From Comamonas testosteroni TK102 (lineage in GTDB: Bacteria; Pseudomonadota; Gammaproteobacteria; Burkholderiales; Burkholderiaceae_C), in contig NZ_CP006704.1 in assembly GCF_000739375.1 (NCBI RefSeq), positions 1,736,001 through 1,800,000 on the forward strand: 64,000 nucleotides of DNA, read 5' to 3'. Made by a program: the position numbers and the translations under genes. The notes below the pieces were generated by a model. The model did no database searches. It saw nothing but the letters and a program-made list of their open reading frames with translations, and was not told the origin of the DNA. Below, piece after piece: positions 55,034-64,000 of the stretch; position 1 is the stretch's first letter, and the number at the start of each line of letters is the position of its first letter.

Positions 55034-56263
55034 TCACGTGCCGACGGCGGCAGCGAGCTTGCGCAAATCGGTGGCCGGGTCGGCGAGCGCGGCGCGGTCG
55101 GGCTGCGCGCCGGCCGCAAGCAGCCGGCGCAACGGCGCGAAGTCGCGCGCGTTGTTCACGCAGGTGGCGCCCACGATGCGGCCCTTTTGCAGCTCGATCA
55201 GCGTGAACTTGGGCGATTCAGTGGAAAGCTCGCCGCGCACGATTTCCTCGCCGCCGCTTGCGAGCCCCGCCACCTGGATGCGCAGCGCGCCCTGGTCGGA
55301 CCAGTACCACGGCAACTCCGCATACGCGGGCGCGGCCGGATCGGCCAGGTGGCGCGCCACCGCGATGGCCTGGTTTTGCGCGTTCGACCAGGTTTCGATG
55401 CGCTCGAAGCGCCCGCTCAAAGGGTTGCGCTGGCGCGTCACGTCGCCTATGGCATAGACATCGGGGCAGGTGGTGCGCCCATAGGCATCGACGAAGATGC
55501 CGTCGTCACAGGCCAGCCCGGCCGCGCGCGCGAGCGCATCGTTGGTCACCACGCCTATGCCCACGACCACCATGTCGGCTGCGATGCGCGTGCCGTCGTC
55601 GAGCAGCACGGCGCCCTCGGCAAAGCCCGTGACGCTGCGGCCGAAGCGCAAGTCCACCCCCTGCGCTGCGTGGTAGCGCGCCACGAAGTCCGAGAGCGTG
55701 GGGGAGGCAGCGCGGCCCATGAGGCGCGGCTGGGTTTCGACCAGAGTCACGTTGACACCCGCTGCGCGCGCCGTGGCCGCAAGTTCGAGCCCGATCACGC
55801 CGCCGCCCACGATCAAAAGCCGCGCCTGCGGGCGCAAACCGGCCTGGATGCGCCGCGCGTCTTCGAGTGTGCGCAGCGTGTGCACGGGCATGGGCGCGCT
55901 CTGCAAGGCCGGCAGCGTGCGCGGGGTTGCGCCCGTGGCGAGCACCAGCGTGCCGTAGGGCAGCGTGCGCCCGTCCGACAGCGTCACCGTGTGTGCCTGC
56001 GGGTCGAACGACTGCGCCGCCACGCCCAACAGCCATTCGACCTCGGGCGCGCGCATGCAGTCGAGGCGGATTTTCTCGGCGTCGCCATGGCCCATGAAGT
56101 CTTTGGACAAGGGCGGACGATCGTAGGGCGGCTCGGCCTCGTCGCCGACCACGGTGAGCGGCCCCTGGTAGCCGGCCTGGCGCAGTTCACTAGCAAAAGA
56201 GACGGCGGCCAAACCGGCACCGAGGACGACGACAGGGGCTTTCATTGCTTCTTGGGGCATCAT
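55034..56263 (-). CDS. bphA4: Biphenyl dioxygenase ferredoxin reductase BphA4
   Basis: A 409-aa FAD/NADH oxidoreductase. The first FAD-binding motif is [17 protein letters not shown], the NADH-binding motif is [17 protein letters not shown], and the second FAD motif is [14 protein letters not shown]. It passes electrons from NADH to the Rieske ferredoxin BphA3. From memory it is nearly identical to KKS102 BphA4, including its position after bphD rather than next to bphA3. It has two Met codons at the start, and ATG 56263 is used. About 160 bp separate it from the OmpW-like gene upstream. Confidence 0.94.
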   Translation of the reverse strand: MMPQEAMKAPVVVLGAGLAAVSFASELRQAGYQGPLTVVGDEAEPPYDRPPLSKDFMGHGDAEKIRLDCMRAPEVEWLLGVAAQSFDPQAHTVTLSDGRTLPYGTLVLATGATPRTLPALQSAPMPVHTLRTLEDARRIQAGLRPQARLLIVGGGVIGLELAATARAAGVNVTLVETQPRLMGRAASPTLSDFVARYHAAQGVDLRFGRSVTGFAEGAVLLDDGTRIAADMVVVGIGVVTNDALARAAGLACDDGIFVDAYGRTTCPDVYAIGDVTRQRNPLSGRFERIETWSNAQNQAIAVARHLADPAAPAYAELPWYWSDQGALRIQVAGLASGGEEIVRGELSTESPKFTLIELQKGRIVGATCVNNARDFAPLRRLLAAGAQPDRAALADPATDLRKLAAAVGT

Positions 56264-56424
56264 GCAGTGGCTCGACTAATCAAAGGAAAAAGGGGCGGCC
56301 CAATTCAGCAGCAAATTGCCCGGCCGCATCACTTTGCATGCGTGTCACTGTACGCCGAACGATTACCGTACATTATCGAGCCGCTTGCATTGCAGTTCAG
56401 CAAAAATCGCTGTCCGGGCCAGAA

Positions 56425-57081
56425 TCAGAATTGCTTGCGCACAGCCAGGAAGCTCACCAGCGGGTCCAGACGCACATTGGCCGTGACCGGTACGCCGCCC
56501 ATGGTGCCACTGGCCGTGGTCTTGAGGTAGACCTTCTGCAGCGTGAAGGAGAGGCTGTAGCCGTCAGCCAAAGGCCAGTCGGCACCGACGATGAAGGCGC
56601 CGCCAAAGTTGTTGTCCACCTTGAGGTTTTGCAGTGCGCCCTCGCTGGTGCTGAATACCTTGAGGTAGCTTATACCGCCGCCGAAGAATGGGCGGATAGG
56701 GCCCCACATGCCCGGCGAGTAGCTGAGTGTCAGAATTGCCGGCCCACCTTTTACGCCACCGAGACGCCCCAAAGTCCCGAGGTTGCCAGTGCCGGACAGG
56801 TCTGTCTTGACGGGCGTGCCGATGTCCAGCCTGGCCGTCCAGTTGGGGTTAAGGGAATAAGCGATTTCCAGGCCTAGTACGGTGTCGTCGCTGGCGTTTA
56901 CGCCAGCCCCCGGGACGGGCCCGCCGGCATACAGGTCGGCCTTGGTGTTGAAGTTAAAGTTCACAGCGCCCAGCGCCAGTGACCAGGGCGAAGTTGGTGC
57001 GCTCGGTGCTGTTTGTGCGTGGGCGTTGCTGACCACTGCGGCGCAGACCAACGGAAGCAGGGTGCGGAAAAAGCGTTTCAC
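56425..57081 (-). CDS. OmpW-family outer-membrane protein
   Basis: A 218-aa protein with a signal peptide (RTLLPLVCAAVVSNAHAQ) and repeated amphipathic beta-strands (WSLALGAVNFNFNTKADLYA; YSLSFTLQKVYLKTTA). It ends in a Phe, the usual last residue of outer-membrane barrels. OmpW/AlkL-type proteins can admit hydrophobic compounds, so a role in biphenyl uptake is plausible. Its location between bphD and bphA4 supports this, but transport has not been shown from sequence. Confidence 0.82.
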   Translation of the reverse strand: MKRFFRTLLPLVCAAVVSNAHAQTAPSAPTSPWSLALGAVNFNFNTKADLYAGGPVPGAGVNASDDTVLGLEIAYSLNPNWTARLDIGTPVKTDLSGTGNLGTLGRLGGVKGGPAILTLSYSPGMWGPIRPFFGGGISYLKVFSTSEGALQNLKVDNNFGGAFIVGADWPLADGYSLSFTLQKVYLKTTASGTMGGVPVTANVRLDPLVSFLAVRKQF

Positions 57082-57205
57082 GGGTTGTCTCCTTATGTTC
57101 TGTTAAATGGACTATCTAACTTTTCTAGAGCAAAGCAGCGGCCCATTTCCCTTGCGGGAAAGCGGCCAACAGATTTGCTCCGTGCGGAAAAAAGGAAATG
57201 GGGGC

Positions 57206-58084
<879 letters not shown>

Positions 58085-58102
58085 CTAGATGAATGACGCG
58101 GC

Positions 58103-58984
58103 TCAGCGCTGGCCGCGTACCGACTTGTGACCCCACATGGCGGTGCGGTTGTGGCGCACCACCGTCCAGGAGGAATCCACCGTGCGCGGTCCCCAGCCGA
58201 ACTCGACTTCGATCATGGGCGACGGCGTGTCGGCATAGAAGGAGATCGTATGGTCGTTGGTGTGACGCCCGAGCAGGGAAGTGATGCGCCCGGCCGCGTC
58301 CAGCCGATCGAAGGCATAGCCCACGTCATCGATGGTGTTGGCTTGCAGCATGAAATGGTGGATGCGCTTGGGGATTGGGAAGGCAGCCAGGGCGATCGTG
58401 TGGTGGCGCCCATTGCAGTGCAGGAAGTGCGCGGGCACGCTCATTTCCGGCCCCATCTGGATGTCGATGATGTCGGACAGCACAAAGCCCAGCACTTCGG
58501 TGTAGAACTCCATCGCCTTGGCGGTGTCGGGGACGCAGCGCACGAAATGCCCGATGCCCTGGTCGCCCGTGACGAAGCCCGACACGGGAGCGCTGGGCAG
58601 GAAGGGCTGGTCGAAGGTTTCTGCCGGGCCGTAGTAAATCTCAAGCGACAGACCGTACGGGTCTTGCAGGCACAACAGGCCCATGACTTTGCGATGCTGC
58701 ATGAGCGCTTCGTCACCGCGGGTGAAGGCCACCCCTGCCTGGCGCAGCTTGTCGGCCATGCGCTCGAGCGCGGCGGCGCCATCCACTTCCAAGCCTGCGT
58801 AGGCCAGGTCGTCGAGTTCGCCCGGCTGCACGGCGATGCGCCAAGCACGCTGATCGGCCCGGTACAGCGAAGCGTCGCCAGCCGAACCCGAAGCCATCAA
58901 ACCCACGCTCTTGGTCAGAAATTGGTCCCAGGCGGGTACATCCTGGACGGCGAAGCCGAGGTAGCCCAAACGTTCGATGCTCAT
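58103..58984 (-). CDS. bphC: 2,3-dihydroxybiphenyl 1,2-dioxygenase BphC
   Basis: A 293-aa type I extradiol dioxygenase with two vicinal-oxygen-chelate halves. Iron ligands are visible at His146 (GIGHFVR), His210 (KRIHHF) and Glu260 (IEVEFGW). It cleaves the ring of 2,3-dihydroxybiphenyl in the meta position to give HOPDA. ATG 58984 (MSIERLGYLGFAV) is the family start, and the longer frame to 59077 runs into bphB. It starts 13 bp after bphB. The sequence agrees closely with my recollection of KKS102 BphC. Confidence 0.95.
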   Translation of the reverse strand: MSIERLGYLGFAVQDVPAWDQFLTKSVGLMASGSAGDASLYRADQRAWRIAVQPGELDDLAYAGLEVDGAAALERMADKLRQAGVAFTRGDEALMQHRKVMGLLCLQDPYGLSLEIYYGPAETFDQPFLPSAPVSGFVTGDQGIGHFVRCVPDTAKAMEFYTEVLGFVLSDIIDIQMGPEMSVPAHFLHCNGRHHTIALAAFPIPKRIHHFMLQANTIDDVGYAFDRLDAAGRITSLLGRHTNDHTISFYADTPSPMIEVEFGWGPRTVDSSWTVVRHNRTAMWGHKSVRGQR

Positions 58985-58997
58985 GTCTTCTCCTTGG

Positions 58998-60775
<1,778 letters not shown>

Positions 60776-60806
60776 GTGGTATCTCCTTGAAGGATTTTTC
60801 GTGGAC

Positions 60807-62195
<1,389 letters not shown>

Positions 62196-62245
62196 CTACA
62201 GTATCCAATCTGCCCACATTAAAAAGGTCCGGTATGCGCGTGCCA

Positions 62246-62656
62246 TCACCGGGCCGCCTTCAACACTGCACGTTTGGCGCACAGGGCCCAAATGATCCAC
62301 GCGGGATGGATCACCAGAGTCGTCAACCCGAATGCCGTCGCCAGGTGGCTCCAGGTGATGCTGTAAAAATCCCACAAGCCATCGACCACCTCGGTGGCGA
62401 TGACGATGTCGAACACGGCCAGGTAGCGCTGCGGGTCGCGCGCCCCCCACAAGGCCACGATGCCGATCGCGCCGAGCTGCAGGCCCACGACGGCCCAGGC
62501 GTCACTGAGCAGCCGAAAGGCGGGTGTGGCTGCGTCAGGAACGAAGCCGGGGTACATCTGGCTGAACAGCGAGGCCGAGGCAAACGGCAGCGTGCCCAGC
62601 AGGTTCGCCAGGTAAAAAAGACCCAGCACCCACAGAAAAATGCGTCCTTGTTTCAC
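62246..62656 (-). CDS. Small membrane protein between bphF and bphA1
   Basis: A 136-aa protein with about four hydrophobic segments (FLWVLGLFYLANLLGTLPF at the start; VVGLQLGAIGIVALWGA in the middle). KKS102- and Tn4371-type bph clusters have an unassigned open reading frame at this position (orf4/bphX-like), and this is presumably it. Nothing shows its role; membrane handling of the aromatic substrate is a guess. It ends 62 bp before bphA1 and starts 18 bp after bphF. Confidence 0.7.
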   Translation of the reverse strand: MKQGRIFLWVLGLFYLANLLGTLPFASASLFSQMYPGFVPDAATPAFRLLSDAWAVVGLQLGAIGIVALWGARDPQRYLAVFDIVIATEVVDGLWDFYSITWSHLATAFGLTTLVIHPAWIIWALCAKRAVLKAAR

Positions 62657-62674
62657 GCGTGCTCCTTGAGGATG

Positions 62675-63730
62675 TCATCCCGCTTCGCTGGAAACCGGCT
62701 GGGCGTGGATGCGCTCATGCTCTTTGGCCTTGAGCAAATCGAGCGCCACGTCCACGATCATGTCTTCCTGGCCGCCCACCATGCGGCGCTTGCCCAGCTC
62801 GACCAGAATGTCCACGGCCTTGAGGCCGTACTTCTTGGCGGCCACTTCGCTGTGGCGCAGGAAGCTGCTGTACACGCCGGCGTAGCCCAGCGCCAGGGTT
62901 TCGCGGTCCACGCGCACGGGACGGTCTTGCAGGGGGCGCACGATGTCGTCGGCAGCGTCCATCAGCTTGTACAGGTCGGTGCCGTGGTTCCAGCCCATGC
63001 GGTCGGCGGCGGCAATGAACACTTCCAGCGGCGCATTGCCAGCGCCCGCGCCCATGCCGGCCAGGCTGGCGTCCACGCGGTCGCAGCCTTCTTCCACGGC
63101 CACGATGCTGTTGGCCACGCCCAGGCTCAAGTTGTGGTGGGCGTGCATGCCGGTCTGGGTTTCGGGCTTGAGCGTGTCCTTGAAGGCGCGGAAGCGGTCG
63201 CGCACATCGTTCATGCTGAGTGCACCTCCCGAGTCCACCACATAGCACACGGTGGCGCCGTAGCTTTCCATGAGCTTGGCTTGTTCGGCCAGGCCCTTGG
63301 GGGTTTGCATGTGGCTCATCATCAAGAAGCCCACGGCTTCCATGCCCAGGTGGCGGGCGTATTCGATGTGCTGGCGGCTGATGTCGGCCTCGGTGCAATG
63401 CGTGGCCACGCGCACGATGCGCGCGCCGGCGTCGTAGGCGGCTTTCAGGTCGTGCACGGTGCCGATGCCGGGCAGCAGCAGCGTGGCGATCTTGGCGTGC
63501 TTGACGACGCTGGCCACGGCCTCAATCCACTCGATGTCGGTGTGCGCGCCAAAGCCGTAGTTAAAGCTGCCGCCTTGCAGGCCGTCGCCGTGGGCGACTT
63601 CAATGGAATCGACTTTGGCATCGTCCAGCGCCTTGGCGATTTGCTTGGCTTGTTCAACGCTGTACTGGTGGCGGATGGCGTGGCTGCCGTCGCGCAGGGT
63701 CACGTCGGAGATGTAGATTTTTTTGTCCAT
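62675..63730 (-). CDS. bphF: 4-hydroxy-2-oxovalerate aldolase BphF
   Basis: A 351-aa aldolase of the HMG-CoA lyase-like TIM-barrel family, with [13 protein letters not shown] at the N terminus (residues 8-20) and [13 protein letters not shown] as the metal-binding His motif. It splits 4-hydroxy-2-oxovalerate into pyruvate and acetaldehyde and channels the aldehyde to the dehydrogenase BphG. It is 11 bp after bphG. The name follows KKS102 usage (E hydratase, G dehydrogenase, F aldolase); other clusters call it bphI. Confidence 0.93.
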   Translation of the reverse strand: MDKKIYISDVTLRDGSHAIRHQYSVEQAKQIAKALDDAKVDSIEVAHGDGLQGGSFNYGFGAHTDIEWIEAVASVVKHAKIATLLLPGIGTVHDLKAAYDAGARIVRVATHCTEADISRQHIEYARHLGMEAVGFLMMSHMQTPKGLAEQAKLMESYGATVCYVVDSGGALSMNDVRDRFRAFKDTLKPETQTGMHAHHNLSLGVANSIVAVEEGCDRVDASLAGMGAGAGNAPLEVFIAAADRMGWNHGTDLYKLMDAADDIVRPLQDRPVRVDRETLALGYAGVYSSFLRHSEVAAKKYGLKAVDILVELGKRRMVGGQEDMIVDVALDLLKAKEHERIHAQPVSSEAG

Positions 63731-63741
63731 GGTGCTTCTCC

Positions 63742-64000
63742 TTAGGCAGCCAGCATGCGGGTGGCCATGTGCTCTGCGGTGCGCAGGCCGGCGCTGGTCA
63801 TGATGTCCAGGTTGCCGGCGTAGGCGGGCAGGTAGTGGGCTGCGCCTTCGACTTCCAGGAAGATGGAAGTCTTGAGGCCGCTCATGCGCGGGCCCACGCC
63901 GGGGATGTTGATGGGGTGGCTGGCTTCGATGCGATCGAACTGCACCTTTTGCTTGAGGCGGTAGCCGGGCACGTAGGCCTGCACGTCGGCGGCCATGCGC
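63742..64000 (-). CDS. bphG: Acetaldehyde dehydrogenase (acylating) BphG, C-terminal part
   Basis: The gene runs out of the window at the right edge. The visible C terminus ([40 protein letters not shown]) matches the acylating acetaldehyde dehydrogenase that pairs with the aldolase and yields acetyl-CoA. About 86 residues are seen; the catalytic Cys and NAD-binding part lie outside. The next gene upstream in KKS102-type clusters is the hydratase bphE. Confidence 0.9.
   Translation of the reverse strand, partial: RMAADVQAYVPGYRLKQKVQFDRIEASHPINIPGVGPRMSGLKTSIFLEVEGAAHYLPAYAGNLDIMTSAGLRTAEHMATRMLAA

Noticed and set aside
43293..56530. Long plus-strand frames across the trb and bph genes (for example 44359-45843 and 54791-56530)
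   Set aside because: They are antisense shadows caused by high GC; the minus-strand frames carry all the domain motifs.

Overview
This window reads as a chromosomal segment of a betaproteobacterium, most probably a Comamonadaceae-type Burkholderiales such as Comamonas, Acidovorax or Delftia. The grounds are the Tn4371-type conjugation genes, biphenyl genes that closely resemble my recollection of the KKS102/B-356 proteins, and tRNA-Leu(UAA) genes interrupted by group I introns of the Azoarcus type. The genus assignment is inference.

Region 1 (1-18.1 kb, plus strand) is a Wzx/Wzy-dependent capsule/exopolysaccharide locus. It holds wza (3' part), wzb and wzc for export and tyrosine-kinase control. 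A UDP-HexNAc dehydrogenase plus wlbA-wlbC-wlbB make a 2,3-diacetamido uronic acid. Then come wzx, wzy, an unidentified exported protein, one glycosyltransferase, a PglC-like initiating transferase and PglD/PglE/PglF-like enzymes for a diacetylbacillosamine-type sugar. A low-GC EAL protein follows.

Region 2 (18.2-23.8 kb) is an AT-rich, IS-rich patch. It has two inactivated IS5-family copies in opposite orientation, a small unknown gene, an H-NS-type silencer gene, and an IS3-family element whose long reading frame has five stop codons but no frameshift.

Region 3 (23.8-41.1 kb) is an accessory island. Two separate operons pairing an OLD-type ATPase/Toprim nuclease with a UvrD-type helicase (Gabija-like) lie on either side of a three-tyrosine-recombinase module and two tandem tRNA-Leu(UAA) genes. 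Each tRNA gene carries its own diverged group I intron. An IS481-family element with a 6-bp target duplication and a substituted catalytic Asp lies between the tRNA genes and the second defence operon. An HNH protein of unknown role closes the region.

Region 4 (41.1-53.8 kb, minus strand) is the mating-pore and coupling module of a Tn4371-family integrative conjugative element: traG, a CopG-like gene, trbB-C-D-E-J, a TrbK/EexN-like lipoprotein gene, trbL-F-G-I and a DUF2274-type gene. They are tightly packed and transcribed leftwards. A second entry-exclusion-type lipoprotein gene upstream of traG appears broken at its start.

Region 5 (53.8-64 kb, minus strand) is aromatic-catabolic cargo: bphG (partial), bphF, a small membrane protein gene, bphA1A2A3, bphB, bphC, bphD, an OmpW-like gene and bphA4, followed by a LysR-type regulator. 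Together they encode dioxygenation of biphenyl, meta cleavage, hydrolysis, and the last steps toward acetyl-CoA. The hydratase and the repressor normally found upstream lie outside the window.
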